Positions 1-6,235 of a DNA stretch of 7,953 nt are shown here, piece by piece. Each line of letters opens with the position of its first letter. Position 1 is the first letter of the stretch. The notes under the pieces were generated by a model, which was not told the origin of the DNA, did not search any database, and saw nothing but the letters and a program-made list of their open reading frames with translations. The position numbers and the translations under genes are program-made. Source of the DNA: Caldifarciminota bacterium 4484_100 (GTDB taxonomy: Bacteria > Hydrothermota > Tepidihabitantia > SM23-42); assembly GCA_002049785.1 (NCBI GenBank), contig MUKB01000052.1, positions 1 through 7,953 of the forward strand, read 5' to 3'.

Positions 1-9
1 GTGGAAGAA

Positions 10-34
10 ATGTCATCCTGAACTCGTTTCAGGA
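10..34 (-). repeat. Palindromic repeat copy A
   Basis: A 7-base-pair stem, TCCTGAA (16-22) with TTCAGGA (28-34), encloses a CTCGT loop and carries the family's tail, read here as ATGTC on the plus strand (TGACAT on the minus). It differs from the inverted copy at 133-157 at one base. It opens the repeat-rich end of the window. Confidence 0.85.
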
Positions 35-132
35 AAGACAGAGCCATAGATCCAATCTTCCACATTATTTTATTCAACGGTGCCCCTTGTCTGTTTATCT
101 CAATTCTTTTTCTTTCCAGGTTCTCAAACCAA

Positions 133-157
133 TCCTGAAACAAGTTCAGGATGACAT
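133..157 (+). repeat. Palindromic repeat copy B
   Basis: TCCTGAA (133-139) pairs with TTCAGGA (145-151), and A132 with T152 adds an eighth pair. The TGACAT tail follows on the plus strand. This copy is inverted relative to copy A, with about 98 bases between them. Confidence 0.85.
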
Positions 158-181
158 TTTCTCATTTCCTCTCAGATTTGA

Positions 182-391
182 GAACAGACACCTTGCCAGA
201 AATTTTCAAAGACCAATACGATAAATTATAAATATAATTCAGCAGAAGTCAACACTTTTTTGCAAGCGTTAAGAGACCTTATTTACAGATCAGAAAAAGG
301 TCTTAAAGGAATACCTAAGGTGATAGGATTACCTGGAAATATCAAAGCGGTAATAAAATTAGTTAAGTATCGAAATGACTTATGGTTTTAA
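182..391 (+). pseudogene. Protein-like 69-codon frame, probable gene remnant
   Basis: After a TGA at 179-181 the frame stays open to a TAA at 389-391. Its second half reads like real protein: residues 26-39 contain FLQALRDLIYRSEK, followed by GLKGIPKVIGLPGN and IKAVIKLVKYRNDLWF just before the stop. No ATG lies in frame; TTG (260) and GTG (320) exist but have no ribosome-binding site in front. Palindromic repeat B lies just upstream, so the frame could be the 3' end of a gene whose front was lost or displaced by repeat insertion. I do not recognise the family. Chance cannot be excluded for a frame this short, although the amino-acid composition argues against it. Confidence 0.4.
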
Positions 392-458
392 GTGCAATAA
401 TAATATGTTATTACAAGCTAATGATGTTTAAAAAGAGACGAGGAGAAAAGATTTTGGA

Positions 459-545
459 ATGACAAAAAAGAAAAGGCACAGAAGCAAGAAGATGCACTCC
501 CAGCTGAATCTTAACCATAAGGCCATCCAGGTAAAGATAAGCTAA
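459..545 (+). CDS. Possible very small basic protein (28 residues)
   Basis: ATG to TAA encodes a lysine/arginine-rich peptide starting MTKKKRHRSKK. A purine-rich GAGGAG lies at 440-445, 13 bases before the ATG, which is longer than ideal spacing. The extreme positive charge is what a small nucleic-acid-binding peptide would show, but adenine-rich DNA also produces such strings by chance. No family is recognised and no neighbour supports a role. Confidence 0.2.
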   Translation: MTKKKRHRSKKMHSQLNLNHKAIQVKIS

Positions 546-551
546 CTCTCT

Positions 552-608
552 TTATTCAATCGTCGCTCCTGCGAGCCTTTTCATCTGACTCCTCTCCACT
601 TTTTTCAT
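552..608 (-). CDS. Possible micro-ORF (18 residues) with strong ribosome-binding site
   Basis: On the minus strand a perfect AGGAGG (618 to 613) sits 4 bases before ATG (608), followed by 18 codons beginning MKKVERSQMKR and ending at TAA (552). The ribosome-binding site is better than that of most genes in the window, but the reading frame is too short to judge by composition. It could be a leader peptide, the leftover start of a lost gene, or chance. It converges on the small plus-strand frame ending at 545. Confidence 0.2.
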   Translation of the reverse strand: MKKVERSQMKRLAGATIE

Positions 609-645
609 AGTGCCTCCTGGGCTAACTGTAATGGTATTCTATTAT

Positions 646-660
646 CCAGAGATGCTGGGA
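646..660 (+). repeat. Half-copy of the palindromic repeat
   Basis: CCAGAGATGCTGG matches the left arm and left flank of the full copies at 707-736 and 812-842 (AGAGATGCTGAA and CAGAGACGCTGAA), but the right arm is missing. It looks like a decayed or truncated copy. Confidence 0.4.
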
Positions 661-667
661 AATCCGT

Positions 668-700
668 TAGTCATTGAGTTATTGGTCATTAAGTCATTGG
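668..700 (+). repeat. Degenerate TCATT-rich short tandem repeat
   Basis: The motif (A/G)GTCATT recurs with short variable spacers, in the order GTCATTGAG, TTATTG, GTCATTAA, GTCATTGG. It is simple-sequence DNA next to the repeat cluster with no coding sense in either strand. Confidence 0.5.
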
Positions 701-708
701 AAAATTAG
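697..708 (+). repeat. 12-base direct repeat, left copy
   Basis: TTGGAAAATTAG here is repeated exactly at 844-855. The two copies bracket three palindromic elements, an arrangement that resembles a target-site duplication around an inserted block, though a local duplication would look the same. Confidence 0.6.
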
Positions 709-710
709 AG

Positions 711-736
711 ATGCTGAACCGAGTTCAGCATGACAT
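711..736 (+). repeat. Palindromic repeat copy C
   Basis: The best hairpin of the family: ATGCTGAAC (711-719) pairs perfectly over 9 bases with GTTCAGCAT (723-731) around a CGA loop, followed by the TGACAT tail. Relative to copies A, B and D the stem pair next to CTGAA is G-C instead of C-G, a compensated change. Confidence 0.85.
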
Positions 737-742
737 TGCTGT

Positions 743-767
743 TGTCACCCTGAACTTGTTTCAGGGT
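743..767 (-). repeat. Palindromic repeat copy D
   Basis: ACCCTGAA (747-754) pairs over 8 bases with TTCAGGGT (760-767) around a CTTGT loop. The tail TGACA lies on the minus strand. It is inverted relative to copies C and E and only 6 bases from copy C, making a compact inverted pair. Confidence 0.85.
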
Positions 768-816
768 CTAAATCTTTTCAACCAGACAAACCAGAGAGAA
801 ATGAGAAAAACCAGAG

Positions 817-842
817 ACGCTGAACTAAGTTCAGCATGACAT
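817..842 (+). repeat. Palindromic repeat copy E
   Basis: GCTGAAC (819-825) pairs with GTTCAGC (829-835) around TAA, followed by the TGACAT tail. It is the copy closest to the HD-GYP gene, about 90 bases beyond its stop. On the minus strand the hairpin is followed 8 bases later by a run of five T, so weak transcription termination is possible but not convincing. Confidence 0.85.
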
Positions 843-843
843 C

Positions 844-855
844 TTGGAAAATTAG
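844..855 (+). repeat. 12-base direct repeat, right copy
   Basis: This is an exact copy of TTGGAAAATTAG at 697-708 and directly follows palindromic copy E. Confidence 0.6.
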
Positions 856-930
856 GGCAAAAAGCGAAAAAGAATCAGAGAAAAGTGGTCTGGAGGTTGG
901 TGCCCATAATGGAATGGAATAAGATTATAT

Positions 931-2292
931 TTATACAAAATATGCAGCCGGGTTTATACCGTATTTTTGCGGATATACCGGCTTAATAATTTTGATACTT
1001 GTGTCCATCGAAAGGTCAATGGTTCTACCGTCAATCTTCTGTCCACTTTTGGTGAGAATAATCTTTACAAATGGGCGTTCTACATAACCTGGGTTCTGGC
1101 GCACGACGAGCGCAAGTTCCTGGGTACTCAGTTGAAGACAGGAACCTACTGGATAGATTCCGAGGAGTTGAATAAATACCTTTGTAAGAACAGGATCAAA
1201 GAAGAATTCTCTTTTTGCCCAGAGCACCCTGATGGCAAGGGGAGGAATATAAGGAACCGGTTGGTAGGGCCGAGATGTTGTCATTGCATCGTAGGAATCG
1301 GCAATACGGACGATGCGGGAAAAGAGGATAGGTTTTTCCCTATTATTCCTTTGCGGATAACCGGTGCCGTCTTGATTCCAGTGGTGCTGGAAAGATACGA
1401 CCATTGCATAGAGTGACACTTCATCAAGTCCGCGGGTCTTTAGAATTTGTCGCACACCGAAGTTTGAGTGAAGTTTAATGATCTCCCATTCGCTGTCAGT
1501 CAATTTTTGGGGTTTATAGATTAAACCCTTATCAATTTCGACCTTACCGATATCGTGTAAGAGTCCTGCAGTTCCCAGCTTTACAAGGTCCCTTTTGGAT
1601 AAACCGATCCGCTGGCCTAAGGCCAGGGAGAGCACTCCGACATTCAGAGAGTGGTTGAATGTATATTCATCAAAGTTTTTGATTGTTGTAAGTGCAAGGA
1701 GGCCGAACTCATCCTGGCTCAGAGTATCTATTAGGTTATAGACAACCCTTTTCGAACTGCGTACATCTGCAGTCTTATTGACCCACAGATTTTGCATAAG
1801 GTTCTTTGTAACACGCAATGCCTTGAAATAGACCTTTTTGGTTCTTTCTCCGTCTTGCAAAAATTCAGGGATTTCATCTTCGGTTGTTTTGAATTCAATC
1901 AGGATATGGGGAAAACGCTTTCGTTTGATTTCGTTCATAAAGATACTCTTGGTTTCCTTGAAAAGAACGGCAAATTGCATTACCTGATTTATATCAATGC
2001 CGTTCAATATCGTGAGCGATTTTATATTAAGATGTTTTAATCTGTTATCGATGAACTGGAGACTGGCGTAACCGTCGATTTCGAACCTGAGACGCTGTTT
2101 ATTGAAGAAAATATAATCCCGGTAGCGGACAAGTTCCAACCTCTCAAAGATATCGAAAAGTGAGTTGATGAATTCATAAAGCTTTTTGCCGGCATTAACC
2201 ACAACATCGTTATTGAGGTCATAAATCTGACAGGCCTTGGTCAGGGCATATAAGAGGGCGATCAGTTTCTTGCCGGATTGATGGATACTCAT
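931..2292 (-). CDS. HD-GYP domain signalling protein (probable cyclic-di-GMP phosphodiesterase)
   Basis: A soluble protein of 453 residues with no membrane segment. Residues about 8-135 form a helical domain shared with the upstream HEAT-repeat protein. Residues about 200-385 are the HD-GYP domain, with the expected metal-site residues visible: H214, H246-D247 (in HDIGK), H275, H303-H304, D308-G309-x-G311-Y312-P313 and D332 (ADSYDA). The family hydrolyses cyclic di-GMP, and some members cleave other cyclic dinucleotides. The usual Glu after HH is Trp305 (HHWNQDG). A C-terminal extension (about 385-440) resembles the tail common to such proteins. I chose ATG at 2292 over GTG at 2301: its ATGA overlaps the upstream TGA stop, indicating translational coupling, and neither start has a ribosome-binding site. 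Activity is inferred from the motifs. Confidence 0.93.
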   Translation of the reverse strand: MSIHQSGKKLIALLYALTKACQIYDLNNDVVVNAGKKLYEFINSLFDIFERLELVRYRDYIFFNKQRLRFEIDGYASLQFIDNRLKHLNIKSLTILNGIDINQVMQFAVLFKETKSIFMNEIKRKRFPHILIEFKTTEDEIPEFLQDGERTKKVYFKALRVTKNLMQNLWVNKTADVRSSKRVVYNLIDTLSQDEFGLLALTTIKNFDEYTFNHSLNVGVLSLALGQRIGLSKRDLVKLGTAGLLHDIGKVEIDKGLIYKPQKLTDSEWEIIKLHSNFGVRQILKTRGLDEVSLYAMVVSFQHHWNQDGTGYPQRNNREKPILFSRIVRIADSYDAMTTSRPYQPVPYIPPLAIRVLWAKREFFFDPVLTKVFIQLLGIYPVGSCLQLSTQELALVVRQNPGYVERPFVKIILTKSGQKIDGRTIDLSMDTSIKIIKPVYPQKYGINPAAYFV

Positions 2293-3824
2293 TTCTGACA
2301 CAATGCAAGCTGACAGGCATCCCGGATATCTCTATTCCTTTTACGGATGCCCTTTTCCAGAACTTTTAATGCCTCAGGTGAATTGATACGGGTAAGAGCC
2401 ATCGCAGCGAGTCTGCGCATCACACGATACTTTTTTCGGCCAAATAATTTCCAGCGGAAGAGAATCTTTTTTAAGAATTTTATCGTCTGGATATTACCGT
2501 TTGCGACAAGACAGTTGAAAATTTCTTTCTGCTCGATAAACTCATACCTCTGGAACTCCTTCGATTTGATACGCATAATCAGTGTAGGGTAGATCTTTGG
2601 ATATTTTATCTGGGAAAGGGCACGGAGAGACTTTACCCTTACATCGAGTTCAGGGTCATCCAATAGGGATGCGATTAACTGTGGTTTGTTGAGCTTGGTG
2701 AGGGTTGTAATGAGTGTTGTTCGAACACGAATGGATGGGTGGTTTATCAGGGATTCAAAATAGGGCAGGGCGGTGGTTGCATCCATTATTCCCAGAATTG
2801 ATATTGCATTAACCAGAATATCTTCATTCTTGCTACTCAGAAAGTTGAGCAGTGGGTTCGGGTCATTCTGTGCGATATAGGCGATTCGATAACGCAGGGC
2901 ATTGAGCCTTTCAGGATTCTTTATTTGGGTGAGTAGTTTCAGGAGGTGAGGTATCGTCTTTTTTGAGTAGAGTCCGATAAAACCGATGAATTCGTTAAAC
3001 AGTTTTTCATCCAGGGTATCTATAACATCTTTAAAACCCATTATCAGAGTTTCATTCTCAAAACGTTCTATGATATTCTTGCCGGTAAGTTCTTCAATCC
3101 TTTGGACAATGGTGCCTGCATTATAAAAGTCGTGGTTGTTCAAACAGTATTCGGTCAGTTCGGTGAGGCCTTTGATTATATCCTGGGAATGTTCTGTTTG
3201 TAGAAAATTTGTCAGCGTTGAAACTGCAGGACCGAGGATTGACTCCTTTTCATAATTTAGTATTTCATTTTTCAGGTGAGAGAGTTCAGTATTGCTCAGT
3301 TCAATATCGAGTTTTGTGCTAAGGTCAAGCTTTTCTCTCTGTAATATATTCTGGACTATTTCATCGTAGTTTATATTCTCTATCGGTGCTTCTGGTATTT
3401 TGTATTGAAATGGTTCCTCTTCCTCTTCAACTACATAGAATTCAATATGACTGAAATCTGCCTCCCATAGATTCAGGGCAATATCCTCATCCTTTGACTG
3501 CTTACCGATGATGTCGAGGAAGAGGAGTAGTTCATCCCGGGTCAGGCCATTTGTGAAGGCGATATTCCGAATGCCGTCGCGGAATAATCTGAAGGCGATA
3601 CTCAGTTCCTTTTCAGTTTCTTTATAAATAACCCTATCCTGATGCAGGAGTGTGAATCGCTCAATCTGGAGTCTGAGTTCTGAATTGTGGTTCAGATATT
3701 CAGTGAGTCTTTGATAGAACGGAACAAAAAATGCCTTAAACGAAGGGTGTTCCATCCCATACATCTGTGATGCCTTTATCGTCTTGGCCAATTCTGTAAT
3801 AATATTTTCTACCGTTTCAGCCAT
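2289..3824 (-). CDS. HEAT-repeat protein with N-terminal domain shared with adjacent HD-GYP protein
   Basis: This 511-residue protein is predicted soluble. Residues about 5-130 match the N-terminal domain of the neighbouring HD-GYP protein: KASQMY (17-22), an aligned NG block (92-93) and LWEADFSHI (119-127). An acidic linker (EEEEE, 133-137) and a helical middle section follow. Residues about 280-508 are degenerate HEAT/armadillo-type helical repeats, with recognisable units near 332-375 (NEDILVNAISILG, PSIRVRTTLITTL), 389-405 (DPELDVRVKSLRALSQI) and 470-508. Such solenoids bind proteins; no catalytic motif is seen. Translational coupling to the HD-GYP gene suggests a scaffold or regulator acting with it, which is inference. 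The ATG at 3824 is kept because the next methionines fall inside the shared motif. A promoter 7 bases upstream predicts a leaderless message. Confidence 0.85.
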   Translation of the reverse strand: MAETVENIITELAKTIKASQMYGMEHPSFKAFFVPFYQRLTEYLNHNSELRLQIERFTLLHQDRVIYKETEKELSIAFRLFRDGIRNIAFTNGLTRDELLLFLDIIGKQSKDEDIALNLWEADFSHIEFYVVEEEEEPFQYKIPEAPIENINYDEIVQNILQREKLDLSTKLDIELSNTELSHLKNEILNYEKESILGPAVSTLTNFLQTEHSQDIIKGLTELTEYCLNNHDFYNAGTIVQRIEELTGKNIIERFENETLIMGFKDVIDTLDEKLFNEFIGFIGLYSKKTIPHLLKLLTQIKNPERLNALRYRIAYIAQNDPNPLLNFLSSKNEDILVNAISILGIMDATTALPYFESLINHPSIRVRTTLITTLTKLNKPQLIASLLDDPELDVRVKSLRALSQIKYPKIYPTLIMRIKSKEFQRYEFIEQKEIFNCLVANGNIQTIKFLKKILFRWKLFGRKKYRVMRRLAAMALTRINSPEALKVLEKGIRKRNRDIRDACQLALCQK

Positions 3825-3831
3825 CGTTATT

Positions 3832-3859
3832 ATTATAACTAAAAAACTTTATTAGTCAA
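3832..3859 (-). promoter_or_regulatory. Sigma70-type promoter giving a probably leaderless mRNA
   Basis: On the minus strand TTGACT (3859 to 3854) is followed after 16 bases by a perfect TATAAT (3837 to 3832). Only 7 bases, AATAACG, separate TATAAT from the ATG at 3824, so transcription would begin at or within a base or two of the start codon. This fits the absence of any ribosome-binding site. The site lies in the 103-base gap after the AsmA-like gene and would drive the HEAT-repeat and HD-GYP pair separately. Confidence 0.6.
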
Positions 3860-3927
3860 TCAGAAAAATGTAGTAAAACTTGATGACCGTATTAAATAAA
3901 TCTTCGAATTGTCCTGAGGGAGTTATA

Positions 3928-6210
3928 CTATTTACCGCCGCGTAATAGCTTTTTTAATCTATTCTCCCACTCTTTCTTCTTTTTGTTGAATTCGTCGGTT
4001 ATCTTACCCTTGAGCCGTTTCTTTATTCGCGCCCGATCGAGACGGAACCTCGGGGCATTGAGCTTTCCGTTGACGAGTATATCGATAACTGCCCGTCCTT
4101 TCTTATCGAAGTATAAGAGCCAATCCCCATGATATTTTTTCACAATATTTGAATATTTTTTTGTCAGGGTTGTGCTGATTCTTAGATTGAGGCTGCCGTT
4201 CAAACCAATCGTTCCATTGGTCAGAAAATTGCCCACCGAGGATGATAAGGTCCAGTCTTTGACCTGGGCTTTTCCATGATCAATCTTGAAGTAGCATATC
4301 AGGTCCTTAAATTTTAAGTCTCTGTGATTATCCATCCCCAGCCAGCCGAGGAGTTTACTCACAAATTCGAAGTTTTTGAAGACACCCTGGGTAAATTTGA
4401 GATTGCCCGAGGCTGAGAGGCCGCTGATAATCTGGTTCTGGGCAAAACCTTTGCCTTTGAAATTCCCCATACCGGTCAGTCTGCCGGTTAGCTTATCGAA
4501 TTTCAGGAAGCGTTTGAGAATCTTCTGTGTTGACAAAGATGTCATCGTCACATTGATACGATATGGTTCAGGGCTTTTTGAATCATAATAGAAGTCGAAT
4601 TTTACCTTACCGTTAAAAACATCAGCGGAGCAGTTTTTTATATCGACAACACCATTCTCAAAGGTAAAGTTGGTGTTTATATTCCTGAATTCCATATCCA
4701 TACCGGTCAGTCGATTTATCCTCACCTTTCCCTGGATTGTAATGGGTATCGGCTTACCGGTGCTCTTTTTCGGCTTTTTAGAAGGGGGGGGTAACAATTC
4801 ATCGAGGTCGATGGTGTTGGAACGGTTATCGATCTGGATGACCGGCGCCTTGAAGTTGGTGAGGTAGCCGCTGAAGAGGAAGTCGGAGCGGCCGATATGG
4901 CCGCTGCATTCTTTAATTCGCGCCGAATTATTCTGGATACTTCCCTTTATATAAAAATTATCAATCGGTTTTGTCAATCCGATGCCCTGAACACTGGCAT
5001 CCTTCAGGGTAAATTCACCAAAATAAGATGGAGCCTTTGCGGTGCCTTTGATGGTTAGCCTGACCGCAAATGGACCGTTCATCTTGATTCCTTCTAATGT
5101 GGGGGTCATCGACTCAAGGTCCTTGAGATTTCCATCAAGTTTCACAATCAAGTTGAGCAGGAGGTTTTTGAAGTTCGTTACTGAGCCTGAGACATCAAAT
5201 TTTGTATTCTTGAGCCTTCCTTGGATGATAATATTACGCAGTCCACTCTGGTCAAAAGAGAGGCTGCCATGAACCTTCTCAATGGGATATTTGGCATCTT
5301 TTAATAGTATCGAAATGTTTTTCAATCCACATCTTCCATCAAGTCTTGGTTCTTTTACAGTTCCGAGCACAGATAAATCCGCTTCAATTCGCCCGGACAG
5401 GTTTTTCGGTCTGCTATCCTGAGGTATGAGGGGCAAGATTCCATTTAGGTCGTCGATCTTTAAACCCGCGTCAATATTTAACATTTCACCATTTTCTATA
5501 TTTCCTGATACATTAAGGAATACAGGGGCATATTCTGCAGTAATCTTCTTGATTTCAATATTCTTTTTAAGTGTGTCGTATAAAATTTGGTTGTTGAGTT
5601 TGATAATCATCTCAGGGAGGGATTTCGTCTTCAACAAATATAGAGTTTGATTTCCTGTGACCTTGATACGATTTCTATCAAAGGCGATAATTTGATTGAA
5701 GTTTTTAAGATGGATATTTAACCCGGTGGATGAATCGTGATACTGAATTTCACTCTTCTTGAGAACAATTGAGGTGAGGGAGAGGGTCCAATTTGTCCCG
5801 GAGAATTTCTCGGGGATGAGGACGGCAAAATTCAGTTTTTTTTCTAAATTCCGTTCCAACTTAATTCTGGCATTTACCAATTCGATTCTGTCAATATCTA
5901 TTTTGCGTTGTAACAGGGGAAGGAGACGCAAGTCAAGAAATGTTCGCTCAATCTCAAGCATCTGTCCTGGACTGAAATCCTTTGCATTGGGGAGTGTTAT
6001 ATCATTAATGCGGATACCAATCTTGAATCCGAGGTGGAGCTGGACCGAGCCAATTTTTACTGGGTGATTTAATGCCTCCGATGACATATGTGCTACGATG
6101 TTACGCAAATTCTGTGGCGTGAGATATGATTTTATCGCTATAAATACTGCAATGATGAGGATTAAAAGTACGATAATGATAAGCATTATAATTTTTAAAA
6201 ATTTGTTCAC
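3928..6210 (-). CDS. AsmA/TamB-like envelope protein
   Basis: A 760-residue protein with one N-terminal membrane anchor (about residues 5-27, almost entirely Ile/Leu/Val) followed by a long beta-rich region with recurring AsmA-type phrases such as SGRIEADLSVLGTVKEPRLDG (272-292), NGPFAVRLTIKGTAKAP (378-394) and LTGMGNFKGKG (578-588), and an AsmA C-terminal-like part near 665-730. A proline/lysine linker (473-490) divides it. The last 40 residues are strongly basic and helical. Family members span the periplasm from an inner-membrane anchor and are implicated in phospholipid transport or outer-membrane homeostasis, so the cell is probably diderm. GTG at 6210 is chosen: it has AGGGGG in front and puts the anchor at the N-terminus. 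A longer open frame starting in the protease gene adds 86 implausible residues. The exact subfamily is unresolved. Confidence 0.83.
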   Translation of the reverse strand: MNKFLKIIMLIIIVLLILIIAVFIAIKSYLTPQNLRNIVAHMSSEALNHPVKIGSVQLHLGFKIGIRINDITLPNAKDFSPGQMLEIERTFLDLRLLPLLQRKIDIDRIELVNARIKLERNLEKKLNFAVLIPEKFSGTNWTLSLTSIVLKKSEIQYHDSSTGLNIHLKNFNQIIAFDRNRIKVTGNQTLYLLKTKSLPEMIIKLNNQILYDTLKKNIEIKKITAEYAPVFLNVSGNIENGEMLNIDAGLKIDDLNGILPLIPQDSRPKNLSGRIEADLSVLGTVKEPRLDGRCGLKNISILLKDAKYPIEKVHGSLSFDQSGLRNIIIQGRLKNTKFDVSGSVTNFKNLLLNLIVKLDGNLKDLESMTPTLEGIKMNGPFAVRLTIKGTAKAPSYFGEFTLKDASVQGIGLTKPIDNFYIKGSIQNNSARIKECSGHIGRSDFLFSGYLTNFKAPVIQIDNRSNTIDLDELLPPPSKKPKKSTGKPIPITIQGKVRINRLTGMDMEFRNINTNFTFENGVVDIKNCSADVFNGKVKFDFYYDSKSPEPYRINVTMTSLSTQKILKRFLKFDKLTGRLTGMGNFKGKGFAQNQIISGLSASGNLKFTQGVFKNFEFVSKLLGWLGMDNHRDLKFKDLICYFKIDHGKAQVKDWTLSSSVGNFLTNGTIGLNGSLNLRISTTLTKKYSNIVKKYHGDWLLYFDKKGRAVIDILVNGKLNAPRFRLDRARIKKRLKGKITDEFNKKKKEWENRLKKLLRGGK
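4784..4791 (-). repeat. Homopolymer of eight C (minus strand) inside the AsmA-like gene
   Basis: Eight G on the plus strand encode the PPP of the linker at residues 474-476. The frame is intact here. Runs of this length are prone to slippage in cells and to sequencing error, and a one-base change would truncate the protein after about 475 residues. Confidence 0.9.
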
Positions 6211-6214
6211 AGAA

Positions 6215-6220
6215 CCCCCT
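6215..6220 (-). promoter_or_regulatory. Ribosome-binding site deciding the GTG start of the AsmA-like gene
   Basis: AGGGGG (6220 to 6215) lies 4 bases before the GTG at 6210, within the 25-base gap after the protease stop. It is the only purine-rich candidate near a start that puts the membrane anchor first, and it supports GTG over the ATG eight codons later (6186) and over the upstream open frame. Confidence 0.55.
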
Positions 6221-6235
6221 TTTAAGAATCTCTTT

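Larger units (their letters stand above)
1..930. other. Gene-poor intergenic region with palindromic repeats
   Basis: No intact gene of normal size is seen on either strand downstream of the HD-GYP gene. The region holds five palindromic repeat copies, a protein-like frame with no start codon (182-391), two very small open frames (459-545 plus, 552-608 minus) and simple TCATT-rich sequence. No tRNA, rRNA or CRISPR pattern was recognised by eye. The piling-up of repeats and gene fragments suggests a decayed or insertion-prone spacer. Confidence 0.7.

Noticed and set aside
398..413. TAATAA-TATG-TTATTA hairpin as terminator
   Set aside because: The stem is only six A-T pairs and no T-run follows it, so it is not a credible intrinsic terminator.
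806..842. Palindromic copy E as transcription terminator of the HD-GYP unit
   Set aside because: On the minus strand the hairpin is followed by a five-T run only after 8 intervening bases, too far for a standard intrinsic terminator; the same hairpin occurs elsewhere without any T-run.
10..842. CRISPR array
   Set aside because: Copies are in mixed orientation, irregularly spaced and hairpin-shaped with tails, unlike direct repeats with uniform spacers; no cas gene is present.
967..1416. 149-codon plus-strand open frame
   Set aside because: It lies antisense to the conserved HD-GYP signature and C-terminal part; no domain or ribosome-binding site is visible, while the minus-strand frame has clear catalytic motifs.
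2293..2301. GTG start at 2301 for the HD-GYP gene
   Set aside because: It adds only three residues and overlaps the HEAT gene more deeply; the ATGA overlap at 2292 is the usual coupled arrangement. The choice cannot be proven from sequence.
3860..3927. Intrinsic terminator after the AsmA-like gene
   Set aside because: No stem followed by a T-run was found in the gap, so read-through into the HEAT gene remains possible.
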